From the NCBI GenBank assembly GCA_947493885.1, contig CANLTE010000003.1, positions 1-64,000 of the forward strand: a DNA stretch of 64,000 bases. The letters run 5' to 3'. The position numbers and the translations under genes were made by a program. Positions 24,033-32,710 of this stretch are shown piece by piece. Numbering within the stretch: the stretch's first letter is position 1; every line of letters begins with the position of its first letter. The notes beneath the pieces were generated by a model. The model searched no databases. It had not been told where the DNA came from and was given only the letters and a program-made list of their open reading frames with translations. The DNA comes from an uncultured Maribacter sp. Its GTDB lineage: Bacteria > Bacteroidota > Bacteroidia > Flavobacteriales > Flavobacteriaceae.

Positions 24033-24620
24033 CTATTCAACAGTTACTGAAAAGTTTTGAGCAATGTCCGTTTCTCCTCCAGCGTCGTTTAATGAACCAT
24101 CGTTAGGTTTTTTTGGTTCGTGACGTAAAGTAATTTGTAAAGCACCTGAACCTGCATCTCCAGTTGTAAGGCTAAAACTGAGACCTATAGGGTTGCCATT
24201 TCCATCTTGATCTGTATAAGTAACTCCTGAAACAGAACCTGAAGGAGTAAAGAAAAATTGATGTTCTTCATCTTTTTCTTCTATCTCTTCTGTAATATCT
24301 TCAGCAGGACTTTCGGTTTCATTTAGAAGCTCAATACTACCAGCGTATGTGGAGTTAGCTACTAAATTACCAGAGATTGTAATTACAGGAGCGTTTGGTC
24401 CGTCTCCATCTAAATCCTTAGACTCTAATATAATATCAGGAGAACCAGCTGATGTTAAGGTTACCGTTATGGTAGTGATAACCTCTTCCTCTACAACTGG
24501 ATCAGGGTCTTCATCATCATCGGAACAAGATGTAACGAAGCATAATGAAAAAATTATAGCAGAAGTAAACAAAGCTCTGCTTAAAATTGATTTTTTTACT
24601 GGTAAATGGCTCTTTTTCAT
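24033..24620 (-). CDS. Acidic lipoprotein paired with the TonB receptor
   Basis: A 195-residue lipoprotein with signal and lipobox FVTSC (Cys near residue 32), followed by an Asp-rich SDDDEDPDP linker. The mature part has Ig-like beta strands and the very acidic DITEEIEEKDEEHQFFF segment, followed by ITLRHEPKKPNDGSLNDAGGETDI. Close relatives, as I recall, commonly follow TonB-dependent receptors in Flavobacteria. Here it starts 16 bp after the receptor gene on the same strand. It could be a surface partner that hands over a metal ion or metal complex. Confidence 0.7.
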   Translation of the reverse strand: MKKSHLPVKKSILSRALFTSAIIFSLCFVTSCSDDDEDPDPVVEEEVITTITVTLTSAGSPDIILESKDLDGDGPNAPVITISGNLVANSTYAGSIELLNETESPAEDITEEIEEKDEEHQFFFTPSGSVSGVTYTDQDGNGNPIGLSFSLTTGDAGSGALQITLRHEPKKPNDGSLNDAGGETDIAQNFSVTVE

Positions 24621-24636
24621 TTTAAATAAATTAAGG

Positions 24637-27033
24637 TTAATAATTATAAATTAGTCGTAGACTAATGTTTCTACCCTGATTATTTACGAAATAGCGTAAA
24701 CGGTTAAGGTAGTCTCTGTAATTAGTATTAGTTATGTTAGTTATATTAAGACCAATACTTAAATCGTTCTTTTTTTGAATTGAAAACTTACTTGAAGCAT
24801 CAAAAGACAAAAGATGATAAGCAGGTGGTGGTGTGTTAATGTTTAATTCTTTTTCTCTTTGTTCTTGCGGTGAGAAAACGGTAATATTAGGAGGAAAACG
24901 TTTTTGTTCAAATACATATTGGCTTTCCAATGTAACTATGAAATTATTCCATTTGATATTTGAATAGGATATACTATTATTCAAATTAGCAGCAGGAATA
25001 TTTATTAACGGAATATTTGTAGATTCATCAGTACCTTTTACATAAGAAAATTTATGATTGGTTCTAATCTTTGAAGTCCAGTTAGTATACAAAGAAAAAT
25101 CAGTCCCTAACAATAAAGCGTTCGTTTGTCTATAAGACCATACCGGGAATGATCCTCGAATTGTAAATTGTAAGTCATTGGGCTCAGCAAGAATAAAGTT
25201 TTTGATACTGTTTAGGTAAGGAGCTAAAACAAATCCCCATTTCTGAGAATTAAGTTGGTATGATAAAGAAATTTTTCTTGAAGATTCATTTTTAATTCTT
25301 AAATCTCCTAGTTCAATACGAGCAGCAGAATGGTGTAAACCGTCACTGAATAGTTCAGAAGGGTTTGGGGCTCTTTTAGCTAAAGATAAGTTTAATTTTA
25401 AAGTTTGATTTTCTTTTAAGTTGTATTGCAGGCCTGTCATTGCAGATACATTGTGATAGTCAAAAATAGGGTTTACCAAATATTGAGTTCCTGTATCATT
25501 AATGATTAATTGACTAAAATCTCCATCATAACCTCGTTCTTCCCAGCTTGATTTTCTATAGAATTTTTTGGCGTTCATTCTAGTAAAATCATAACGGACT
25601 CCTGCATCTATTGTTAAATTGGGTTGAATTAAGAACTCTCCTAAAACAAAGGCTCCAAAATCATATTTATTATAATCTGGTATCAACCTTCTAACCCTGG
25701 TTTCGGGATTAGCAAAATTCTTTTGAAACCTTCCTAAAGCTCCAAGTTTAAATTCAAACTCCTTACTGGAATCTAATTGAATTGTAGATGAAAAGGTATG
25801 AGTTGTGAGCTTTAAATCTAATGAGGCATTATTAGCATTGTCACCAATGCGCCGATCAAATTCAAACCTTCTATTATTTTGAAAATCATATTGTACGTTT
25901 AATTTACCAAAACCAGTAAAGCGTCTATAGTAGTTTAACTTTGCTAAATGGTGGGTAACTTCTTGACTTGGCTTATCCACTTTATATGAAAAATCATTTA
26001 TAATTAAAGGAGTAGGGCTTTCTATAGCCGTAATTAAATCATCAGTATTACCGATATGAGATGATGCCAAGATGCCAATGTCTGTTTTAAAAAAAGAGTA
26101 ATATCCATCCCATCCCTGTACAAAATCTCTTTTTCCAATACTAAGAGAAATTCCATTTTCTTTAATCCCCGTATTTGATAGTAAATATTCGGGTGCTTCA
26201 ATATCGCCTAAGCGTTTAAGTGAACCTTGGGCTTTTAAGTAAAAACCAGATTCGAAAGATTTTGTTAAAGAGGTACTGATATTCCCTCCGCGACCATTAG
26301 TGGATAAATTTAGTTGGGTTTTTCCATAGAGAGAATCCGTTCTTGCAATTGGTAAAGGTTTTAATATAATTACTCCGCCAATGGCATCACCTCCATATTC
26401 TAAAGCCGCTGACCCTTTTATTAAACTAATATGTTGATTGGCGTTTACATCGATATTTGGAGCATGTTCTTGACCCCATTCCATATCTTGCATTCTAGTG
26501 TTGTTGTTAAGAACAAGTACACGACTTCCACTTAGACCTTGAATTACAGGTTTAACTATATTTGCCCCAGTGTTTAAGGATGAAACTCCAGTCATGTTTT
26601 TTAAAGCATCTCCAAGACTTTTTCCGCTGGATTTTTCAAAATCTTCTTTACTTAACTTATCTTCTTGACTTGAATTTGTGTTTTTTTGTTCATTACCTAT
26701 TACTTTAACTTCATTTAGTTCCTCCAAATGATGTTCAATTCTTATTTTTTGGTAAGTATTGCCATTTACGGTAATAGTTATAAACTGGGTTCTACAGTTT
26801 GGGTGTGATACTTCAAGTTCAATAACACCATTACAAAGTGTTTTAAAATTAAATTTTCCAAATTTATCCGAAGTAGTACTCTGGTTTTTTCCCGTAATTG
26901 TAATTGTTGCATTTTCTAAAACAGTTTTGTCATGAAAATCAATTACTTCACCAAACAAAATTGAATTGCAATCTTGAGCAAATGATATATTACCTGAAAT
27001 ACAGGTAAAAATTAAGATTATAAAAAACCTCAT
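24637..27033 (-). CDS. TonB-dependent outer-membrane receptor, probable metal uptake
   Basis: A protein of about 798 residues from the ATG at 27033; the longer frame to 27063 is unlikely. It has a signal peptide (ISGNISFAQ), a carboxypeptidase-regulatory-like beta sandwich (about 25-100), a plug domain (ALKNMTGVSSLNTGANIVKPVIQGLSGSRVLVL within about 115-225) and a 22-strand barrel ending NISLRLIYNY. The GQEHAPNIDVNANQHI segment is typical of ZnuD-like/HmuR-like metal receptors. The neighbours, a His/Cys-rich small protein upstream and an acidic lipoprotein downstream, support metal transport; which metal is inference. Confidence 0.8.
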   Translation of the reverse strand: MRFFIILIFTCISGNISFAQDCNSILFGEVIDFHDKTVLENATITITGKNQSTTSDKFGKFNFKTLCNGVIELEVSHPNCRTQFITITVNGNTYQKIRIEHHLEELNEVKVIGNEQKNTNSSQEDKLSKEDFEKSSGKSLGDALKNMTGVSSLNTGANIVKPVIQGLSGSRVLVLNNNTRMQDMEWGQEHAPNIDVNANQHISLIKGSAALEYGGDAIGGVIILKPLPIARTDSLYGKTQLNLSTNGRGGNISTSLTKSFESGFYLKAQGSLKRLGDIEAPEYLLSNTGIKENGISLSIGKRDFVQGWDGYYSFFKTDIGILASSHIGNTDDLITAIESPTPLIINDFSYKVDKPSQEVTHHLAKLNYYRRFTGFGKLNVQYDFQNNRRFEFDRRIGDNANNASLDLKLTTHTFSSTIQLDSSKEFEFKLGALGRFQKNFANPETRVRRLIPDYNKYDFGAFVLGEFLIQPNLTIDAGVRYDFTRMNAKKFYRKSSWEERGYDGDFSQLIINDTGTQYLVNPIFDYHNVSAMTGLQYNLKENQTLKLNLSLAKRAPNPSELFSDGLHHSAARIELGDLRIKNESSRKISLSYQLNSQKWGFVLAPYLNSIKNFILAEPNDLQFTIRGSFPVWSYRQTNALLLGTDFSLYTNWTSKIRTNHKFSYVKGTDESTNIPLINIPAANLNNSISYSNIKWNNFIVTLESQYVFEQKRFPPNITVFSPQEQREKELNINTPPPAYHLLSFDASSKFSIQKKNDLSIGLNITNITNTNYRDYLNRLRYFVNNQGRNISLRLIYNY

Positions 27034-27103
27034 AATGAGTATGTTTACGCTAATAATGGTCAAAAAGCCTTTTAAGCTTTTGACAGATTTTTATATTTTG
27101 GAG

Positions 27104-27409
27104 TTAAACCAAAACAGGAGGGGGGCGGCCGAAAAGACTATAAGATTCGGTGTTTTTATAGATTCTAAGAAAAGTAGTTTCAAAAGAATCTGGCGTAAAA
27201 GGATAGTTAACAGGGTACTCAAAAGAAATAAAATCCTGAAAAAGAAACTCAGAATTTTGATTCTCAATGGCAGATTCACAAATTAAACAGTTTTCAATTG
27301 AATCGTGATCAGAATCTTCATGACAATAAGCATGCAAAGCTGAGACTTTGAAAAACATCAAAATCAGCAGTAGGAATGTTATAATGTGTTGAATTTTTTT
27401 TAAATACAC
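27104..27409 (-). CDS. Small His/Cys-rich membrane-linked protein
   Basis: A 101-residue protein with a GTG start, an N-terminal hydrophobic helix (IITFLLLILMFF) and then the sequence YCHEDSDHDSIENCLICES (residues about 28-46), a dense set of Cys, His and acidic residues suited to metal binding. The C-terminus ends in GRPPPVLV, a tail I associate with small proteins found upstream of TonB receptors in Flavobacteria (DUF2946-like). It probably sits in the periplasm and senses or binds the metal that the receptor takes up. Confidence 0.65.
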   Translation of the reverse strand: MYLKKIQHIITFLLLILMFFKVSALHAYCHEDSDHDSIENCLICESAIENQNSEFLFQDFISFEYPVNYPFTPDSFETTFLRIYKNTESYSLFGRPPPVLV

Positions 27410-27413
27410 GAGG

Positions 27414-27421
27414 CAAAAGTA
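27414..27421 (-). promoter_or_regulatory. -7 box of the metal-uptake operon
   Basis: On the minus strand TACTTTTG matches TAnnTTTG, right before the GTG start region of the small His/Cys protein. A 6-bp inverted repeat, GTTAAG (27443-27448) / CTTAAC (27454-27459), lies about 22 bp further upstream. It could be an operator or the transcript end of the gene at 27455; the T-run is on the wrong side for that gene. Confidence 0.4.
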
Positions 27422-27454
27422 AGCAAAGTATTAATACATAATGTTAAGGAAAAC

Positions 27455-27781
27455 TTAACTATTTTTTTTAAATAAGAAATGCAACCCCATTCTGCTTAAC
27501 ATTTTCTTTTCAAAATTCCAGAAAAATTTAAATTGACCAAATAACCAACCTATAGCAACTAGAAGCACTTGGTAAATAGGAAAAATAATCAAAACTCGTA
27601 AAGTAATATACAAAACATCACCCCACCAAGCGTTGGAAAAAGAAGCTCTTTCAAGTCCAATAAGGTGTAATAATGGTTTTGCTAAAAATACAGCAGTTGA
27701 TCCTGTAACCGAAAAAACAATAAGGATTACAATAATTTGAAAGTTGGAATTAATGCCCCAACGTTGTTTTAATTTCTCCAT
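27455..27781 (-). CDS. Conserved Flavobacterial membrane protein, DUF6787-like
   Basis: A protein of about 108 residues from the ATG at 27781 (MEKLKQRWGINSNFQ), with two predicted membrane helices (IIVILIVFSVTGSTAVFL and LRVLIIFPIYQVLLVAIGWLFG) and a cytosolic tail FWNFEKKMLSRMGLHFLF. It resembles the DUF6787 family, sometimes mislabelled as a diacylglyceryl transferase. The function is not known. It is the last gene after the DUF6146-like lipoprotein gene, on the same strand, separated by about 30 bp. Confidence 0.65.
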   Translation of the reverse strand: MEKLKQRWGINSNFQIIVILIVFSVTGSTAVFLAKPLLHLIGLERASFSNAWWGDVLYITLRVLIIFPIYQVLLVAIGWLFGQFKFFWNFEKKMLSRMGLHFLFKKNS

Positions 27782-27812
27782 GCTAAATAAATTCGCATGC
27801 AAAGATACTTTA

Positions 27813-28277
27813 TTAAATTCTAGGAATAAAAGAACCTAAGCGTTGATTGTATTTTCTTTGGAAAAAAATAAAATAATTAAAAAGCTTATAGTTTACCTCA
27901 TAACCATAATCTATATTTCTATCATAATTTATTTGTAATTCGTATAAACGAGGATTGAAGTTAAAAGGTTGGTTAACTCTTATGTTCCATTCCGTAACGT
28001 ATATATTGTTTCTGTTTTCAAGAAATGATTGCGAATAGTATCCTTCAGGTCTTGCCGTACTAACTAACCAAGCATTAAACCCAGGTTCTATTATGGTAAT
28101 TTCGTATTCCGTTTTATCACTCGAAATAGTAATGGTATCCCCTTCCACCTGATTAAAAGCAACTTTTTCTTGATCAGACACGGTAACATTAGAAGCTTTT
28201 TTAGCACCATTACAACTGCTTACAATAATGCTAAGGATAAAACAGAAAAAAACTATTATGTAAAAATATTTTTTCAT
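27813..28277 (-). CDS. Lipoprotein, DUF6146-like
   Basis: A protein of about 154 residues from the ATG at 28277 (MKKYFYIIVFFCF) with lipobox IVSSC. The mature part reads YEITIIEPGFNAWLVSTARPEGYYSQSFLENRNNIYVTEWNIR and ends in aromatic-rich helices with FFQRKYNQRLGSFIPRI, matching my memory of DUF6146, a lipoprotein family of Flavobacteriia without known role. It precedes the DUF6787-like gene on the same strand and is probably co-transcribed with it. Confidence 0.7.
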   Translation of the reverse strand: MKKYFYIIVFFCFILSIIVSSCNGAKKASNVTVSDQEKVAFNQVEGDTITISSDKTEYEITIIEPGFNAWLVSTARPEGYYSQSFLENRNNIYVTEWNIRVNQPFNFNPRLYELQINYDRNIDYGYEVNYKLFNYFIFFQRKYNQRLGSFIPRI

Positions 28278-28488
28278 ACGTATTAAAGTTACATAATTTT
28301 TGGTAAACAACTAGTTGTAAATTAGTTAATACGTTAATTTGGCTAGTATAAGTTCTGCTGTTTTTTAAAAGTTATGTTTAAGAAATTAGGAAGAAAATTA
28401 TGCTTCAAAAAAGGATATAAGTTACATCTTTGTGGTAGATATTGCATTGTTTTTTTATCATCAATCAGCATTAATTTTGAATAATAAA

Positions 28489-29796
28489 ATGGATTTAACA
28501 TTGAATATTCCAGATACCACAAAACCCAGAGTAGTAATTATTGGAGGAGGTTTTGCAGGAGTTTCTATTGCAAAGGAATTGGTAACACGCGAAGATTTTC
28601 AAATAGTACTCTTAGATAGGCAAAATTATCACACATTTCAACCCTTGTTGTACCAAGTGTCTACTTCTTCATTAGAACCAGAATCTATAGCCTATCCGTT
28701 GCGGAAAATTGTAAAACGAGGAAAAAACACTTTTTTTCGTATGGCGGAGGTGTTGAGTGTGGATTCTTCAAATAAAGAAATCAAAACAAATATCGGAGAT
28801 ATTACCTTTGATTATTTGGTAATTGCTACTGGAGCACGAACCAATTTTTTTGGAAATAAAACTATTGAGCGTAATGCTATGCGTATGAAAAGTGTTCCTC
28901 AAGCTCTTAAGTTACGTAGTTTGATGCTTGAAAATTTAGAACAAGCAGTAATAACTCCGGGCAAAGAATTAAGAAAAGAACTTTTAAATTTCGTAATTGT
29001 AGGTGCAGGGCCAACAGGGGTTGAGTTAGCTGGAGGTATTGCAGAATTAAGAGCTAATGTATTACCAATTGATTATCCTGATATGGATTTTTCTGAAATG
29101 GAAATACATATTATTGAAAGTGCAGATAGGATTTTACCCCCTATGAGCCCTGAAGCAAGTAAAAATGCTCAGAAGTTTTTGAAAAGGTTAGATGTGAATA
29201 TTCATTTAAATACTATGGTAACTGATTATGAAAATCATGAGGTGGTTACTAATACCGATTTAAAATTGAAGGCTGCTACATTTGTTTGGTCGGCAGGCGT
29301 TACAGGCGCGCCTATTAACGGAATAAATGGAGAAGCTTTGATAGAACGTGCGAATAGGTATAAAGTAAATGAATATAATCAAATAGTAGGTTTTAAAAAT
29401 ATGTTTGCTATAGGTGATATTGCGCTAATGCAGACTCGTAAATATGAAAGAGGGCATCCAATGGTTGCACAACCTGCTATACAGCAGGGGAGGCTTTTGG
29501 CAAAAAATTTACTTGCAATGCATAAGGGAAAAAAAATGAAACCCTTTAAATATTTTGATAAAGGATCCATGGCAACTATAGGTCGAAACAAAGCAGTTGT
29601 TGATATTAATAAACTACGTTTTGGAGGCTTCTTTGCATGGTTTATTTGGATGTTCATACACCTAGTTTTTTTGGTAGGTTTTAGAAATAAGATAATTACG
29701 TTGTTCAACTGGGTTTACAACTATATTAATTTTGATAAAGCATCTAGATTAATAATTACTCCATTTAAAGCGAAAGAGGATACGGATGTAGTATAA
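28489..29796 (+). CDS. ndh: Type II NADH dehydrogenase (NAD(P)/FAD-dependent oxidoreductase)
   Basis: A protein of about 435 residues from the ATG at 28489. It has an N-terminal FAD Rossmann motif IIGGGFAGVSIAKEL, a second NADH-binding motif VIVGAGPTGVELAGGIAEL, the NDH-2-type YHTFQPLLYQV segment and a FAD-binding GDIA near residue 310. C-terminal hydrophobic stretches (GGFFAWFIWMFIHLVFLVGF) attach it to the membrane. It oxidises NADH and reduces quinone without pumping protons. A bidirectional terminator follows. Confidence 0.85.
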   Translation: MDLTLNIPDTTKPRVVIIGGGFAGVSIAKELVTREDFQIVLLDRQNYHTFQPLLYQVSTSSLEPESIAYPLRKIVKRGKNTFFRMAEVLSVDSSNKEIKTNIGDITFDYLVIATGARTNFFGNKTIERNAMRMKSVPQALKLRSLMLENLEQAVITPGKELRKELLNFVIVGAGPTGVELAGGIAELRANVLPIDYPDMDFSEMEIHIIESADRILPPMSPEASKNAQKFLKRLDVNIHLNTMVTDYENHEVVTNTDLKLKAATFVWSAGVTGAPINGINGEALIERANRYKVNEYNQIVGFKNMFAIGDIALMQTRKYERGHPMVAQPAIQQGRLLAKNLLAMHKGKKMKPFKYFDKGSMATIGRNKAVVDINKLRFGGFFAWFIWMFIHLVFLVGFRNKIITLFNWVYNYINFDKASRLIITPFKAKEDTDVV

Positions 29797-29803
29797 TTAA
29801 AAT

Positions 29804-29833
29804 AAAAAAGCCAGATATTAATCTGGCTTTTTT
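29804..29833. terminator. Bidirectional terminator between ndh and DUF937 genes
   Basis: AAAAAAGCCAGAT (29804-29816) and ATCTGGCTTTTTT (29821-29833) form a perfect 13-bp inverted repeat with a 4-nt loop, with A and T runs on both sides. It serves the plus-strand NADH dehydrogenase and the minus-strand DUF937 gene. Confidence 0.9.
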
Positions 29834-29855
29834 ATTTTAATTATAGGGAAATCGT

Positions 29856-30500
29856 TTATTTTCCAAAAAGACCTCCAAGTAATCCACCAAGACCACCGCT
29901 ACTTTTTTGACTTCCGCCACCTAGTACCATTCCCGCAACATCATCTAAAATACTACCATCTCCATCTGAATCTAAAAAAGACTCAATTAAAGATTGTTGT
30001 TTGTTGGCATTATTGCCGCCACCAAGTAAACCTCCTAAAATATCTCCAAGACCATTGGCACTACTTACGTTTTGTTGTCTGGTTTGTTGTCCAAGAAGTC
30101 CCATTAAAATAGGAGCAGCTACTTTTAAAATGCTCCCAACGGAACTAGCATCAATACCTGACTTTTGACTTAATGCGCTTTCTACTTGCGGTTGTTTAGA
30201 TCCTAAAATGTGACCTAATATTCCAGCGCCATCATCCATTACAGATTGGTCTACACCACCACCAAAAAGACCACCAAGGTCATTTAAAATACCACCGTCG
30301 TGTTTCTTATTTAAAGCATTCAATAATCCCTGAGCACCTTCAGGCGTTGAAGCGTTTTTTTTCATTGCTCCCATTAACACAGGCATAGCCATGCTAAGTA
30401 AACCAGCTGTTTTATCCTCTGATTGACCTGCTTGACCTGCAACTCCGCTAATTAATTGTTTCCCAATTGGGCTGTTTAGTAAGTCTAATAATCCTGACAT
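29856..30500 (-). CDS. DUF937 domain-containing protein
   Basis: A 214-residue cytosolic protein with repeated short helices and Gly-rich linkers (LNDLGGLFGGGVDQSVMDDGAGILGHILG, ILGGLLGGGNNANKQQ, GGLGGLLGGLFGK). The pattern of paired AGILGHILG and APILMGLLG helices and a DSDGDGSILDDVAGM segment is that of DUF937, related to YidB. The role is unknown; the family is widespread in Bacteroidetes near serA/serC. It ends the minus-strand group that begins with serC. Confidence 0.8.
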   Translation of the reverse strand: MSGLLDLLNSPIGKQLISGVAGQAGQSEDKTAGLLSMAMPVLMGAMKKNASTPEGAQGLLNALNKKHDGGILNDLGGLFGGGVDQSVMDDGAGILGHILGSKQPQVESALSQKSGIDASSVGSILKVAAPILMGLLGQQTRQQNVSSANGLGDILGGLLGGGNNANKQQSLIESFLDSDGDGSILDDVAGMVLGGGSQKSSGGLGGLLGGLFGK

Positions 30501-30557
30501 TTTTTATAGTTATATTAAGTTATGTTTTCAATGTACAAAAAAGACTTGATAATGTCT

Positions 30558-31511
30558 TTAAGCTTTTATTAATTCAATTATTTGATTAGCAAGTTCCATG
30601 CCAATCCTGTCTTGAGCTTCACCCGTGGCTGCACCTATATGTGGTGTTAACGATATATTTGGGTGCATTAATATTTTTATTTCAGGTTTGGGCTCTGATT
30701 CAAACACATCTAATCCAGCAAAGGCAATTTTATTATTGTCTAAAGCATCAATTAGTGCTACTTCATCAATAACGCCACCTCTGGAAGCATTAACAATACC
30801 TGCATTATTTTTCATAATCTCTAACTCCTTCATCCCAATAACGTATTCTTTCTGAGCAGGAACATGTACCGTAACAAAATCAGAACTTTTTAAAACCTCC
30901 TCTTTAGATAAGCTTGTAAAGTTGAAAGAAACAGACTGTCCATCAAAAAAAGAAACTTCAAGCGAGGCTTTTTCAATAAATGGATCGTGGTAAATAACTT
31001 TCATTCCAACACCTAATGCTACTTTAGCGGTAGCTTGACCAATTCTTCCAAAGCCTATTATACCTATGGTTTTTTCTCTTAATTCGGTTCCACCAGCATA
31101 GTCTTTTTTAAGTTTTTTAAACTTACTATCTCCTTCAAGAGGCATGTTTCTGTTAGAGTCGTATAAATACCGAACACCACCAAATAAATGTGCAAAAACC
31201 AATTCTGCTACCGATTCTGAAGAGGCTGCTGGAGTGTTAATAACATGTAAACCTTTTTCTTTAGCATAAACAACGTCAATATTATCCATACCAACGCCAC
31301 CGCGACCAATTAGTTTTAAACTCGGACAATTGTCAATTAAACTTTTACGAACTTGGGTAGCGCTACGTACTAATAAAGCAACAATGTTATTTTGATTTAT
31401 AAAATTTTCCAACTGTTCTTGAGCAACGGTTGTAGTTAATACTTCAAAACCATTTTTTTCAAGTTCAGAAATTCCGGATTGCGAAATTCCATCATTAGCT
31501 AATATTTTCAT
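30558..31511 (-). CDS. serA: D-3-phosphoglycerate dehydrogenase
   Basis: A protein of about 317 residues from the ATG at 31511. It is a D-2-hydroxyacid dehydrogenase: cofactor motif GIIGFGRIGQATAKVALGVGMKVIYHDP, an Arg in NASRGGVID and the catalytic His in SLTPHIGAATGEAQ. It oxidises 3-phosphoglycerate to phosphohydroxypyruvate with NAD+ in serine synthesis. It is of the short type without a C-terminal ACT domain, so feedback by serine is not expected from the sequence. serC lies 18 bp upstream on the same strand and performs the next step. Confidence 0.9.
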   Translation of the reverse strand: MKILANDGISQSGISELEKNGFEVLTTTVAQEQLENFINQNNIVALLVRSATQVRKSLIDNCPSLKLIGRGGVGMDNIDVVYAKEKGLHVINTPAASSESVAELVFAHLFGGVRYLYDSNRNMPLEGDSKFKKLKKDYAGGTELREKTIGIIGFGRIGQATAKVALGVGMKVIYHDPFIEKASLEVSFFDGQSVSFNFTSLSKEEVLKSSDFVTVHVPAQKEYVIGMKELEIMKNNAGIVNASRGGVIDEVALIDALDNNKIAFAGLDVFESEPKPEIKILMHPNISLTPHIGAATGEAQDRIGMELANQIIELIKA

Positions 31512-31529
31512 TTGCAATGTTTTAATAAA

Positions 31530-32594
31530 TTACCCTTTTCGCTCTAGTTCGCTCATTACATCAACAAGAACACCAACACTTTCTAGTGAAAGTGCGTTGT
31601 ACATAGATGCACGGTAACCACCCACAGAACGGTGACCATTTAATCCATTTATTCCAGCTTCAACCAGCATTTGGTCGAAAACATCCTTAAGTTTAGGGTC
31701 AGTAAGGTTAAAAGTTGCATTCATATTAGAACGATCTTCTTTTTTTGCAAATCCTTCAAAAACAGGATTTAAATCTATTTCAGAATAAATTAACCTCGCT
31801 TTTTTATCATTAATTTCTTCTATAGCTTCTATACCACCAAGATTTTGAAGCCACTCCAAAGTAAGCATTGAAGTATAAACCGCAAATACGGAAGGTGTAT
31901 TAAACATGCTGTCTTTGCTAATGTGAACTTTATAATCTAACATTGAAGGTATAGTTCTAGACACTTTTCCTAAAATATCCTCTTTTACAACCACTAATGT
32001 TGTTCCTGCAGGACCCATATTTTTTTGTGCTCCTGCATAAATTAAGTCAAATTGAGAAAAGTCTAACTGTCTTGAAAAAATATCAGAACTCATATCACAA
32101 ACTAACGGAGCATCTGTTTTTGGAAATTTTTTAAGCTGAGTTCCAAAAATAGTATTGTTAGAAGTTAAGTGTAAATAATCAAGCCCTTTAGGTACGGTGT
32201 ATCCTTTAGGAATATAATTAAAGTTTTCGTCTTTTGAAGATCCAACTTCCACAACTTCACCAAAAAGTTTTGCTTCTTTAATAGCTTTGGTACTCCAGGT
32301 ACCAGTATTTAAATACCCTGCTTTTTTTTCTAAAAGATTGTAAGCGGTCATTAAAAAAGAAGTACTGGCTCCACCTTGTAAAAAAAGCGCCTGATACCCT
32401 TTATCTTTTAAATCTAATAATTCAAGGGTAAGGTCTCGTGCCCTATCCATAACAGCAACAAAATCTTTACTACGATGAGAAATTTCAATAAGAGAAAGAC
32501 CTGAGGAGTTAAAATCCATTACTGCTTCAGAAGCTTTTAAAAGAACTTCTTTTGGTAAAATACAAGGGCCTGCACTAAAATTGTGTTTTTTCAT
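31530..32594 (-). CDS. serC: Phosphoserine aminotransferase
   Basis: A 354-residue PLP enzyme with the typical N-terminus MKKHNFSAGPCILP, an FLQGGAS motif and the PLP lysine in YAGAQKNMGPAGTTLV, plus the C-terminal GHRSVGGYRASMYNAL. It converts phosphohydroxypyruvate and glutamate to phosphoserine and 2-oxoglutarate, and also acts in pyridoxal synthesis. serA follows 18 bp downstream. The pair is co-transcribed and gives the first two serine-specific steps. Confidence 0.95.
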   Translation of the reverse strand: MKKHNFSAGPCILPKEVLLKASEAVMDFNSSGLSLIEISHRSKDFVAVMDRARDLTLELLDLKDKGYQALFLQGGASTSFLMTAYNLLEKKAGYLNTGTWSTKAIKEAKLFGEVVEVGSSKDENFNYIPKGYTVPKGLDYLHLTSNNTIFGTQLKKFPKTDAPLVCDMSSDIFSRQLDFSQFDLIYAGAQKNMGPAGTTLVVVKEDILGKVSRTIPSMLDYKVHISKDSMFNTPSVFAVYTSMLTLEWLQNLGGIEAIEEINDKKARLIYSEIDLNPVFEGFAKKEDRSNMNATFNLTDPKLKDVFDQMLVEAGINGLNGHRSVGGYRASMYNALSLESVGVLVDVMSELERKG

Positions 32595-32710
32595 TTTGAT
32601 TTAGATTCTTGTCTGATGCTACTCAGCGTTATTATAGGTTTAAAAAAATGTGAACATCAAAGGTCTTAAAAATAATGGAAAACCTTGTCATGTAATGTTG
32701 TAAATATTAG

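Noticed and set aside
24349-24654. Plus-strand open frame opposite the acidic lipoprotein gene
   Set aside because: It is antisense to a gene with a clear signal peptide and family-like sequence; its product is low-complexity Ser and Val repeats.
27443-27459. Inverted repeat GTTAAG/CTTAAC as a Zur or Fur site
   Set aside because: It does not match a known metal-regulator consensus and overlaps the stop codon of the neighbouring gene, so the role cannot be decided.
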